NCBI RefSeq assembly: GCF_000407485.1
Contig: NZ_ASWD01000002.1
Coordinates: 1-64,000, forward strand
Source of the DNA: Enterococcus pallens ATCC BAA-351
Lineage (GTDB): Bacteria > Bacillota > Bacilli > Lactobacillales > Enterococcaceae
Direction: 5' to 3'
DNA length: 64,000 bases
Shown here: in pieces, positions 49,692-57,782 of the stretch
How the letters are laid out: each line of letters opens with the position of its first letter
Position numbering within the stretch: the first letter of the stretch is position 1
Program-made: the position numbers and the translations under genes
Notes under the pieces: model-generated
Databases searched by the model: none
The model's input: only the letters and a program-made list of their open reading frames with translations
Told to the model about the DNA's origin: nothing

Positions 49692-49745
49692 TAATACACC
49701 TCATTTATCTGTTCTATTAGACAAATGAGGTGTATTACATTTTAT
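49692..49745 (+). terminator. Terminator of the rhodanese-like gene
   Basis: The 15-bp perfect arms TAATACACCTCATTT and AAATGAGGTGTATTA are followed by CATTTTATT. Confidence 0.85.
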
Positions 49746-49829
49746 TAGTACTTTTTGTAAGCAAATAAATTGAGAATTTTGACCTTATCCGATACTATTA
49801 AGATACATTGGAAGAAAGGGAGTATATTA

Positions 49830-50450
49830 ATGGCAAAAGTACTAGTTGTGAAAGCGCACCCGCTCACAAATGAAGATTCACAAACACTAACTGTGTTAGA
49901 TGCATTTATTTCAGCTTATCAATCAGAACATCCTGAGGATATTGTCGACATTGTTGATTTATTTCAAGTAAGTCTACCGGAGATTGATCAAGATTTATTA
50001 ATGGCTTGGAAAGAACTAAGTCAAGGTAAAGAGTTCACAGATTTGGGTTCAGACCAACAAGAAAAAGTTCGCTTATTCAATGATTTCACCGAACAATTCT
50101 TAGCTAGTGATAAAATTGTCATTGCAAATGCCTTGTGGAACTTGAATATTCCAACCCGTTTAAAAGCATGGTTTGATACTGTTAACGTGGCAGGCAAAAC
50201 ATTCAAGTATACAGCAGAAGGCCCTGTTGGTTTAACAGAGGGTAAAAAGGCCTTGCATATTCAATCCAGCGGCGGTGTTTACGATGGAAAAGATTTTTCA
50301 GCGATGTATGTAAAAGAAATGCTGAAATTTGTTGGTGTTACTGACTTCTCAGCTGTTTACATTGAAGGTGCAGACTATGATCCTAATCAACGTACTGCTA
50401 TTGTAGATGCAGCAAAAGAAAAAGCCGTTGAAATTGCTAAAAACTTTTAA
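49830..50450 (+). CDS. FMN-dependent NADH-azoreductase / quinone reductase
   Basis: The 206-aa flavodoxin-fold protein of the AzoR/AcpD family reduces quinones and azo compounds with NAD(P)H. The KAHPLTNEDSQT phosphate-loop start, the NALWNLNIPTRLKAWFD motif and QSSGGVYDG are all typical. E. faecalis AzoA (208 aa) is a likely relative. The 49830 ATG follows AAAGGGAG. Confidence 0.87.
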   Translation: MAKVLVVKAHPLTNEDSQTLTVLDAFISAYQSEHPEDIVDIVDLFQVSLPEIDQDLLMAWKELSQGKEFTDLGSDQQEKVRLFNDFTEQFLASDKIVIANALWNLNIPTRLKAWFDTVNVAGKTFKYTAEGPVGLTEGKKALHIQSSGGVYDGKDFSAMYVKEMLKFVGVTDFSAVYIEGADYDPNQRTAIVDAAKEKAVEIAKNF

Positions 50451-50480
50451 CAAACTCACAGCTTTATGCTGATTCAAATA

Positions 50481-50533
50481 AAAGAGGTCACTAGAACCAA
50501 ATCACAAAAGATTGGTTCTAGTGACCTCTTTTT
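50481..50533. terminator. Bidirectional terminator between azoreductase and AI-2E-type genes
   Basis: The long perfect stem (about 20 bp, AAAGAGGTCACTAGAACCAA and complement) separates two convergent genes, with T tracts on both strands. Confidence 0.88.
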
Positions 50534-50534
50534 G

Positions 50535-51704
50535 TTACGAATCAGCTGACTCTTCTACAGCTTCTTCGTCATTGTATAGTGTCGAGACACTCTTGTACCA
50601 TTCGAAGACATGTGTAGCGATTACTTTCGCCACAGCATAGAATGGAATACCTAATATAATTCCAGCTAGTCCAAAAATTTTCCCAGCTGTCAGCAGGACG
50701 AACATAATGGTTACTGGATGAATTTCCAGCTGGCTGCCTAAAACTAAAGGAGAAACAATTCTACCTTCAATCGTTTGTTCAATTGCAAATACAATGATTA
50801 CTTTTACCAACATAATCGGCCCAGTCACAATTGCAATGAATACAACTGGAACCATTGCTAAGAATGATCCTAAATAAGGAATCAGATTTAGAAAACCAGC
50901 TAAAACGCCTAGCAGAATGCCGTAGTTCAATCCCACAATGGAGAAACCAATCATAAACATCACCGCTACTGCAAAAGCAACTGTCAGCTGTCCACGAATA
51001 TAAGAGGCTAGCTGCTGATTCATTTCACTCAGCACACGATAAGTTGGGCGTCGCATTCTATTTGGCAAAAAGGAAACTAAGTATGGCCCTAAACGTTTAC
51101 CATCCTTCAATAGGAAAAATAGAATGATCGGTGCTGTAAACAAAGCAATCACAATATTAGTGACTACAGATACCACACTACCTAAACCTTGCAAGGTTGC
51201 TCGTGAAAGATTTTGAGTCAAGTCAGTAATAGATTCCAATATCTTTTGCGCACTATTTTCAATATATTCCTGAATTGAACGGAAAGAAGGATCTTTAAAC
51301 AGCTGATCAGCTTTCTCACCAATTGTATTGATATAGCCTGGAAAGCTTTTAACAAGAGATTGAATCTGCTCTCTAATCTCTGGAACAATTACCACGATTC
51401 CCCAAACCAGCAATAGTAAGACGACAATGAACAATAGGATAATACCGTATTGCCGCTTTATTCCCTTCTTCTCCAAGTAATTAACAACTGGATTCATCAA
51501 GTAAAAAAGAATCCCGGCTAACACCATAGGCAGCCCCACAATAGCAAAAAACTGCCCCACAGGTTCGAATAGGTAGGAAACTTTGGTAAATACTAATAAA
51601 ATCAAAAGTAAAAGTAAGACAACTACTAGGCCCACTACTACCTGATTATTTAAAAACCACTTCCAAAACCAGGAAGTCTTTTCCGTAAATTTCTTTTTAT
51701 CCAT
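50535..51704 (-). CDS. AI-2E-family (PerM) membrane transporter
   Basis: The 389-aa permease has seven to eight membrane spans and the AI-2E/UPF0118 motifs GFLNLIPYLGSFLAMVPV and SPLVLGSQLEIHPVTIMFVL. Members export or transport varied substrates, and the AI-2 role is proven for few. The start at 51704 follows TAGGAG; the longer frame overlaps the preceding gene. Confidence 0.87.
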   Translation of the reverse strand: MDKKKFTEKTSWFWKWFLNNQVVVGLVVVLLLLLILLVFTKVSYLFEPVGQFFAIVGLPMVLAGILFYLMNPVVNYLEKKGIKRQYGIILLFIVVLLLLVWGIVVIVPEIREQIQSLVKSFPGYINTIGEKADQLFKDPSFRSIQEYIENSAQKILESITDLTQNLSRATLQGLGSVVSVVTNIVIALFTAPIILFFLLKDGKRLGPYLVSFLPNRMRRPTYRVLSEMNQQLASYIRGQLTVAFAVAVMFMIGFSIVGLNYGILLGVLAGFLNLIPYLGSFLAMVPVVFIAIVTGPIMLVKVIIVFAIEQTIEGRIVSPLVLGSQLEIHPVTIMFVLLTAGKIFGLAGIILGIPFYAVAKVIATHVFEWYKSVSTLYNDEEAVEESADS

Positions 51705-51714
51705 GCATTCACTC

Positions 51715-52062
51715 CTACAAGAAGCTGATTTCCATTCCTGCTTCAACAGTTGGTACAACTTCGGGTTCTAAATAGACGCCATTAGCACTTTCGTTTTCGC
51801 TTTTCTTAAAGAAAAGTGTCGCATGACCGATTTCATTTAAGTTTTGGTTGGCTAGACCTCCTAATGCTGTTACTTGGTACACTTGTTCACCAAAGCGAAT
51901 TTCACTGCCAACCTTCAAATCAAACGGCTGTGCATCGACTTTCCGCTGAACGATCGAATGAATCGCTAGTTCCGGTGTAACTGATTCACCAAAAAGAATC
52001 AGAAGGGGTTCTTCATTGACTGCTTGTTCTCCAATTTGAATAATTTCTGTTTTTGTCATCAT
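51715..52062 (-). CDS. Glucitol/sorbitol-type PTS EIIA, orphan
   Basis: The 115-aa protein has the glucitol IIA features: ILFGESVTPELA near the start, an IVQRK stretch, and GHATLFF near the C-terminus. No glucitol IIB/IIC or sorbitol-6-phosphate dehydrogenase genes are in this window. It is followed by the AI-2E-family gene 10 bp later. A stand-alone regulatory role is possible. Confidence 0.78.
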   Translation of the reverse strand: MMTKTEIIQIGEQAVNEEPLLILFGESVTPELAIHSIVQRKVDAQPFDLKVGSEIRFGEQVYQVTALGGLANQNLNEIGHATLFFKKSENESANGVYLEPEVVPTVEAGMEISFL

Positions 52063-52165
52063 TCACGCTCTTTTCTAGTTTCTTGTTCAATTATATCATA
52101 AACTTGTAGCTATCCAAGTCTCTTCCATACTGGTAAAATATAGACAACCAATAAAGGAGGATATT

Positions 52166-53185
52166 ATGATTAAAACGATTCTTTTAGGAACTTATACTCG
52201 AAATAGAAGCGAAGGAATTTATCAAATTCAGTTGGATACTGAAAAAGCAACGCTGGATAACTTAAAACTAGTTACTGAAGAAATCAGTCCGACTTACTTA
52301 ACAAAAAGTCAGGCTGGCAATCTTTATTCTGTTACAACCAGAAATGAAGAAGGCGGTGCATCCAGCTACGACGCGCAAATGAATTTTTTGAACGCAGTAA
52401 CCGAAGAAGGCGCCCCTTTATGTTACGTTGGAGTAGATGAAGAACGCCAATTGCTTTACGGGGCTAATTATCATAAAGGTGAAGTGAACGTTTATCGAAT
52501 CGAAAAGGATGGCTCGCTAACCGCTGCTGCTTCTGTTTTCCATGATGAAGAAACTGGTCCACATGAAAATCAAAACACAGCCCATGTCCACTACACTGAT
52601 CTAACACCAGACAAACGTTTAGTCGTATGCGATCTTGGTACTGATCATGTTTATACTTACGATGTTGACCAAGATGGACAATTAACCGAGGTGGCTATTT
52701 ATACTAGTCAGGCTGGCAGCGGCCCTCGTCATATTGTTTTTCATCCAGAGAAAGATTTAGCTTACTTGTTTGGTGAATTGGATAATACAGTTACTGTTTT
52801 AGACTATAATCGTGAAGATGGCAGCTTCCGTGCCATTCAAACACTCTCCACTCTTCCTGAAGATTTTTCTGGTGAGAGCTCTGGTGCAGCGATTCGCATC
52901 TCAAATGACGGTAAATTTTTATATGCTTCAAACCGTGGCCATAATTCAATCGCTGTCTACAGTATTTCTGAAGAAGGAAAACACTTAGAGGCCATTCAAT
53001 TTATTTCTACCGAAGGCGATGGTCCTCGTGACTTTAATCTAGATCAGGAAAATCAATACGTTGTTTGTGGAAATCAAAACACCGACAACTTAACCTTGTA
53101 TCGTCGTGACTCAGCCACTGGTAAGCTAGAACTGTTGCAAAAAGATATTTATGCACCTGAATGTGTTTGTGTTTACTTTGATTAG
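52166..53185 (+). CDS. Lactonase-family beta-propeller protein (6-phosphogluconolactonase-like)
   Basis: The 339-aa seven-bladed propeller of the YbhE/Pgl family has the LGTYT start, GPRHIVFHPEKDLAYL and ASNRGHNSIAVY motifs of 6-phosphogluconolactonases. It would hydrolyse 6-phosphoglucono-delta-lactone in the pentose phosphate route, though substrates vary. SD AAAGGAGG. Confidence 0.82.
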   Translation: MIKTILLGTYTRNRSEGIYQIQLDTEKATLDNLKLVTEEISPTYLTKSQAGNLYSVTTRNEEGGASSYDAQMNFLNAVTEEGAPLCYVGVDEERQLLYGANYHKGEVNVYRIEKDGSLTAAASVFHDEETGPHENQNTAHVHYTDLTPDKRLVVCDLGTDHVYTYDVDQDGQLTEVAIYTSQAGSGPRHIVFHPEKDLAYLFGELDNTVTVLDYNREDGSFRAIQTLSTLPEDFSGESSGAAIRISNDGKFLYASNRGHNSIAVYSISEEGKHLEAIQFISTEGDGPRDFNLDQENQYVVCGNQNTDNLTLYRRDSATGKLELLQKDIYAPECVCVYFD

Positions 53186-53200
53186 AAAGGGTTTTGAATA

Positions 53201-53362
53201 ATGAATAAAGAAGAAGTTCTGGAACGTCTTAGTAAAGACTTGAAAATTCCACGCTTTACCGGAAAAATTGAGGACAAAGAATATACAGAAGAAGAGTACC
53301 AAAAACTTAAAAATGATTTGAATGACTACTTTGAAAACTATGTGCGCAATATAGAAAACTAA
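53201..53362 (+). CDS. Small acidic 53-aa protein
   Basis: The frame starts at 53201, 16 bp after the lactonase stop, with SD GAAAGGG 7-8 bp upstream. The product (MNKEEVLERLSKDLKIPRFT at the start, NDYFENYVRNIEN at the end) is charged and helical with no membrane segment. A clear terminator follows its stop, supporting a true 3' end of the operon here. I do not recognise a family. Confidence 0.7.
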   Translation: MNKEEVLERLSKDLKIPRFTGKIEDKEYTEEEYQKLKNDLNDYFENYVRNIEN

Positions 53363-53365
53363 TGA

Positions 53366-53409
53366 AAAGGTGCTGGGGAAATACTTGATCATTTCCTCAG
53401 CCTTTTTTA
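53366..53409 (+). terminator. Terminator of the lactonase operon
   Basis: The imperfect arms AAGGTGCTGGGGAAAT and ATTTCCTCAGCCTT are followed by TTTTTT, just after the 53-aa gene. Confidence 0.8.
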
Positions 53410-53418
53410 TTCAAGGTA

Positions 53419-53447
53419 CAAAAAAACCACCGACTGGGGATCGGTGG
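53419..53447 (-). terminator. Second reverse-strand terminator hairpin
   Basis: The arms CCACCGA/TCGGTGG are followed on the reverse strand by TTTTTTTG. It backs up the hairpin at 53485-53538. Confidence 0.65.
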
Positions 53448-53484
53448 AAAAAGGAGTAAATATTTTAAGGAGAAAATACTTACG

Positions 53485-53538
53485 TAATAAAAAGAAAAGG
53501 TTGTTTAGGTTATGGATATAATATACCCTAAACAGCCT
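53485..53538 (-). terminator. Terminator of the 139-aa gene
   Basis: The reverse-strand stem AGGCTGTTTAG/CTAAACAACCT, with one G-T, is followed by TTTTCTTTTTATT, about 60 bp after the stop. Confidence 0.75.
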
Positions 53539-53601
53539 CTTCTGTATTTAAAATCACGTTATATTAAAATTAGAAAACGTTTGTTTTGTTTGCCTTTTTT
53601 C

Positions 53602-54021
53602 TTATTTTAGTAAAAGGTTCGTAATTTTTTGGATCGTTTTATAGATCGTATCAGTTGCAAGATCCTGTTTTTGTTCAGCCGCATCAAAGGCTTTAACATT
53701 GACTTCTGGCAGTAAACTGTCCGTCATTTCTTTACAGCCAGCTACGTAATCCACATAGGCTTTTTCAAATTTTTTATGATTTCCCATTACCTTAGCAGGC
53801 GGCTTTAATAATTGAATTTTTTTCAAATTCAATTGATAAAACTCCGTTCCTTCCGCAAATAATTCATGGATTTCAGAAATTTCCTTAGAATCAAGTTCCT
53901 TTTTCTTGTCAATGGCATTACGGATTTTTTCATAGCTGGGATGAAGTTTTTCCCCCATCTCTTCGGTGTTTTTTATGATTTCATTGATTTCACGTGCATA
54001 AAATCCTACATTGGGACGCAT
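53602..54021 (-). CDS. Unrecognised helical 139-aa protein
   Basis: The 139-aa soluble protein has several amphipathic helices (GFYAREINEIIKNTEEM, and a lysine-rich middle) and no cysteines except one near the centre. No domain is recognised; the pattern suggests a small helical bundle. The SD AGGAGAG is present. A short terminator-like stem (54056-54076) separates it from the ATPase gene upstream, and it has its own double terminator. Confidence 0.65.
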   Translation of the reverse strand: MRPNVGFYAREINEIIKNTEEMGEKLHPSYEKIRNAIDKKKELDSKEISEIHELFAEGTEFYQLNLKKIQLLKPPAKVMGNHKKFEKAYVDYVAGCKEMTDSLLPEVNVKAFDAAEQKQDLATDTIYKTIQKITNLLLK

Positions 54022-54097
54022 ACTATCTCTCCTCTTACATATTCGTTCTTAAAAAAGCTGCCGCAAAAGCGACAGCTTTTCTATTAGTTATTATACC

Positions 54098-56770
54098 TTA
54101 ATTCAGTGCTTTGCGTTGGAAGAACTTCACAATTTCTACAATTGGAATAATCGCAAAGGATGCCCCTAACACAATGCCCCATTGATATAAATCAAGATGA
54201 GCTACTCTGAAGACATCGTTTAGTCCTGGAACAACAATGATCACCATCATTAAAGCAAAGGATAGCAAGATTGCCCAGTTAAAGGTACGGTTGCGGAATG
54301 GTCCAACCTTGAAAATCGATTGATGCACTGATTTTACGTTAAAGGCATGGAACAGTTGCATTAAGCCTAAGGTAGCAAAAGCCATGGTTAAGGCATCTGA
54401 ATGGATTGCGTCATAGGTACTGTGAACCGGCCACTGAATTGCAGACCAGTAAACAAACAATACCGTAGCACCTTCTAAAATACCTTGATAGATAATACTA
54501 GAAAATACACCGCCTGAGAAAAGGTTAGAGTTTCGGCCACGCGGTTTGTGAGACATTAAATCTTTTTCAGCAGGTTCCATTCCCAAAGCAATCGCTGGGA
54601 AAGTATCTGTTACTAAGTTGATCCACAATAAATGAATTGGTAATAAAGTATCCCAACCAAACAATGTAGCTAAGAACAATGTCAATACTTCACCTAAGTT
54701 AGCAGCTAACAAATATTGCACAGATTTTTGGATATTTGAGAAGACTTTACGGCCTTCTTCAACAGCGACAACAATTGTTGCAAAGTTATCATCGGCTAAG
54801 ACCATGTCAGAAGCTCCTTTGGATACTTCAGTCCCTGTGATCCCCATTCCGATACCAATATCTGCTTGCTTCAAGGCAGGCGCATCATTCACGCCATCAC
54901 CAGTCATGGCAACAACTTTGCCTTCTTTTTGCCAAGCTTTTACGATCCGCACTTTGTGTTCAGGGGAAACCCGAGCATAAACCGAGTACTCAGAAACTTT
55001 TTGTGCAAATTCTTCATCGCTCATTTCGTTCAGCTGAGCGCCAGTTAAGACTGCATCATCGTCACCTTGTTCAACAATCCCTAAACGAACTGCAATTGCT
55101 TCAGCAGTATCTTTATGGTCGCCTGTGATCATAATTGGACGAACACCAGCTTCTTTAGCGACACGTACTGCCTCTGCTGCTTCTGCCCGCTCAGGATCAA
55201 TCATTCCTACCAGTCCAGCAAAAATCAGATCATTCTCAACAATTTCAGATTCCATTTCTGTTGGAATAGTATCGACTATTTTGTACGCCATACCTAGAAC
55301 TCGCAATGCTTGTTGCGCCATATCGGTATTGTTAGCTAAAATATCACTTTTTTCTTTTTCGGTCATTGGAACAATAGTATCATCTAATAATACTTTATTC
55401 GTACGCGTCAGTAATACATCTGGTGCACCTTTGACAGCAACTAAATATTTACCATCAGCTTGTTCATGAATAGTACTCATCAGTTTACGATCTGAATCAA
55501 AAGGTAATTCAGCTACCCGTGACTCTTTTTGTACTTCCTGACGAACATCAAAGCCTTTGTCCAAACCAAATTGTACTAAAGCCGTTTCGGTTGGATCACC
55601 AATCAATCCGCCTTCTTGACTAAATTTGGTATCGTTGGCAAAGTTCATGACTTTGACTGCCATTAAATTATTAGGAATTTCCTCTTTAGCACCAATCTGC
55701 TGATTGTTCACATAGAGCTTTTCAACCGTCATTTGGTTTAAAGTTAAGGTACCCGTTTTGTCAGAAGCAATAATATCAGTAGAACCTAATGTTTCAACAG
55801 CTGGCAATTTACGAATAACCGAATTACGTTTGGCCATAACTTGAGTACCTAAAGCCAAAATAATTGTTACAATTGCAGGCAACCCTTCTGGAATAGCAGC
55901 TACAGCTAATGAAATTGATGTTAAGAACATCTCATCCCACGAAGTTCCATTAATCGCAATACCGACTACAAACATAATTGCCGCAATCACGATAATTGCA
56001 ATCGTCAAGAATTTACCCAATTGATTCAAATTATTTTTCAGCGGTGTTTCAGTTTCATCCGCCTGAGCAAGCATTCCAGCAATTTTACCAACTTCCGTAT
56101 TCATTCCGGTATTAACTACTACACCACGGCCGCGACCATAGGTGACATTACTATTAGAAAAGGCCATATTAACTCGATCACCAATACCTACATCCTGCTC
56201 ATCAATAACGATCATTTCTTTTTCCACCGGCACAGATTCACCAGTTAAAGCAGCTTCTTCAATTTTCAATGAAGCAGCTTCTAATAAACGCAAATCAGCA
56301 GGAACCACATCACCAGCTTCAAGCATCACGACATCACCAGGTACTAGTTCTGTTGATTTGATTGATTTTATATGATTGTCTCGCAGCACATTGGCATTAG
56401 GAGTGGACATTTCACGCAATGCTTCAATTGCTTGTTCAGCTTTGGATTCTTGCAGTACACCCATTACTGCATTAATAATGACAACTGCTAAAATTATGAT
56501 TGAATCCACAACTTCGTGAGAGACCACGGCTGAAATAACTGCGGCAAAAATCAAGACGATGATCATCATATCTTTAAACTGTTCGAAGAAACGAACGATC
56601 ATACTTTTCTTTTCGCCCTCATCTAATTCATTGGGACCAAATTCATTGATTCTTTTTTCAGCCTCACTTGAAGACAAACCCTCCTGTGATGATTGCATCT
56701 TTTCTAAAACTGCTTCAGGCTCTTCAGCATAAAAAGGATGCGATAATTGTTGCTTTTTCTCCTCTGACAT
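54098..56770 (-). CDS. P-type cation-transporting ATPase, PMR1/SERCA-like (candidate Mn2+ exporter)
   Basis: The 890-aa P2-type ATPase has an N-terminal cation_ATPase_N region, TGES (about 176-179), PEGLP in M4 (294-298), the phosphorylated Asp337 in SDKTGTLT, the MTGDGVND hinge, and NLVTD in M6. It couples ATP hydrolysis to export of a divalent cation. Its mRNA leader carries a yybP-ykoY-type element, which senses Mn2+. With similarity to Lactococcus YoaB and pneumococcal MgtA this suggests Mn2+ (possibly Ca2+) efflux. It has its own promoter. Confidence 0.88.
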   Translation of the reverse strand: MSEEKKQQLSHPFYAEEPEAVLEKMQSSQEGLSSSEAEKRINEFGPNELDEGEKKSMIVRFFEQFKDMMIIVLIFAAVISAVVSHEVVDSIIILAVVIINAVMGVLQESKAEQAIEALREMSTPNANVLRDNHIKSIKSTELVPGDVVMLEAGDVVPADLRLLEAASLKIEEAALTGESVPVEKEMIVIDEQDVGIGDRVNMAFSNSNVTYGRGRGVVVNTGMNTEVGKIAGMLAQADETETPLKNNLNQLGKFLTIAIIVIAAIMFVVGIAINGTSWDEMFLTSISLAVAAIPEGLPAIVTIILALGTQVMAKRNSVIRKLPAVETLGSTDIIASDKTGTLTLNQMTVEKLYVNNQQIGAKEEIPNNLMAVKVMNFANDTKFSQEGGLIGDPTETALVQFGLDKGFDVRQEVQKESRVAELPFDSDRKLMSTIHEQADGKYLVAVKGAPDVLLTRTNKVLLDDTIVPMTEKEKSDILANNTDMAQQALRVLGMAYKIVDTIPTEMESEIVENDLIFAGLVGMIDPERAEAAEAVRVAKEAGVRPIMITGDHKDTAEAIAVRLGIVEQGDDDAVLTGAQLNEMSDEEFAQKVSEYSVYARVSPEHKVRIVKAWQKEGKVVAMTGDGVNDAPALKQADIGIGMGITGTEVSKGASDMVLADDNFATIVVAVEEGRKVFSNIQKSVQYLLAANLGEVLTLFLATLFGWDTLLPIHLLWINLVTDTFPAIALGMEPAEKDLMSHKPRGRNSNLFSGGVFSSIIYQGILEGATVLFVYWSAIQWPVHSTYDAIHSDALTMAFATLGLMQLFHAFNVKSVHQSIFKVGPFRNRTFNWAILLSFALMMVIIVVPGLNDVFRVAHLDLYQWGIVLGASFAIIPIVEIVKFFQRKALN

Positions 56771-56827
56771 GTTCTTCCTCCTTTGTTATTCTGCACCACC
56801 AAGTCTACTCTACTTCCTGAGAAAAAG

Positions 56828-56951
56828 GAAAAAAAATAGACTTGTGTATGCTTAAAGAACATACATAAGTCTCACTATTTAAGACAACACCAGAAATTTC
56901 TTTCTTGCTGGTGGCGTTGCCACAGCTTCAGCTGCTAGTTACTCCCTCATG
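56828..56951 (-). promoter_or_regulatory. yybP-ykoY-type (Mn2+) riboswitch with terminator
   Basis: On the reverse strand, CATGAG (56946-56951) pairs with CTTATG (56864-56869) as P1. Inside are GGGAGTAACT, a GCAGCTGAAGCTGT arm and GGCAACGCCACCAGC, then AGTGAGACTT, matching the yybP-ykoY layout. The 3' half of P1 is also part of the 5' terminator arm AGACTTATGTATG (56860-56872), which pairs with CATACACAAGTCT (56838-56850) before TTTTTTTT. Ligand-stabilised P1 should therefore break the terminator and turn the ATPase on. Confidence 0.85.
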
Positions 56952-56966
56952 AATAATACAAGTAGA

Positions 56967-56996
56967 ATTATACCATGAGGAAATACTAGAATTCAA
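56967..56996 (-). promoter_or_regulatory. Promoter of the P-type ATPase gene
   Basis: The -35 TTGAAT (56991-56996) and -10 TATAAT (56967-56972), 18 bp apart, place the transcript start just before the riboswitch. Confidence 0.7.
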
Positions 56997-57015
56997 TCGG
57001 TCCCAAGTGATTCTT

Positions 57016-57780
57016 TTAAGATAAAAGGCTTTCATCCATACTTTTTGTCCAAAAATCTTGTTCTGTCCCCTGCTCCATCCCCATAATAAACTTTTCACGG
57101 ATATCGTGATAGTCTTCAGCAAGAGTTGTAACCAGCTGCTTCATTTCTTCCCGTTTCGTTTGTTTATCTACTGGACAAGGATTGAATATCACTGGCAGCT
57201 CTTCGCGTTTTACAAAGCGGATAATTTGTTTTTCCTCAATATAAATTAATGGTCGAATTAAGGTTACACCCGTTTTAGTCAAATAGCTTTTTGGTTCAAA
57301 GCTGTTTAAGCGACCATGGAAAAGAAAATTCATAAAATAAGTTTCAATGGCATCATCCAAATGGTGACCCAAAGCAACCTTTTGACAGCCTAGTTCTTTG
57401 GCACGGTTGTAGAGAATACCTCGACGCAATTTGGCGCATAAGGAGCACGGAGAACGTTCCTGACGAATATCAAAGACCACTTTAGCAATATTGGTAGGAA
57501 CGATCTCCAGCTGATAGCCCAATTTCGCTACAAACTCCTTCAAAGGAGAAATATCACAGCCTTCAAATCCCATGTCTAAGCATATTGGAATCAATTCGAA
57601 GTCAAAGCCTAGACGACCTTGACAACGAATCTGATCCAATAAGTAAAATAATGAGGTACTGTCCTTACCGCCACTCATTCCTACAGCAACCTTATCACCG
57701 GGTTCAATCATTTGATGGTTTAGGATAGCACGGCGCATCGGATTGTAATAGTGTTGATTATCTTTTTTCTTAAAACTCAT
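57016..57780 (-). CDS. TtcA-like PP-loop tRNA-thiolation protein
   Basis: The 254-aa PP-loop ATPase has SGGKDS (36-41), a conserved CxxC (C112, C115 in SPCSLCAKLRRG), and a third cysteine C202 (NPCPV), the arrangement that holds the Fe-S cluster in TtcA. GHHLDD supports the family. TtcA makes 2-thiocytidine at position 32 of tRNAs; the exact target here is not proven. It starts 3 bp after the LTA-synthase-like gene. Confidence 0.82.
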   Translation of the reverse strand: MSFKKKDNQHYYNPMRRAILNHQMIEPGDKVAVGMSGGKDSTSLFYLLDQIRCQGRLGFDFELIPICLDMGFEGCDISPLKEFVAKLGYQLEIVPTNIAKVVFDIRQERSPCSLCAKLRRGILYNRAKELGCQKVALGHHLDDAIETYFMNFLFHGRLNSFEPKSYLTKTGVTLIRPLIYIEEKQIIRFVKREELPVIFNPCPVDKQTKREEMKQLVTTLAEDYHDIREKFIMGMEQGTEQDFWTKSMDESLLS

Positions 57781-57782
57781 AA

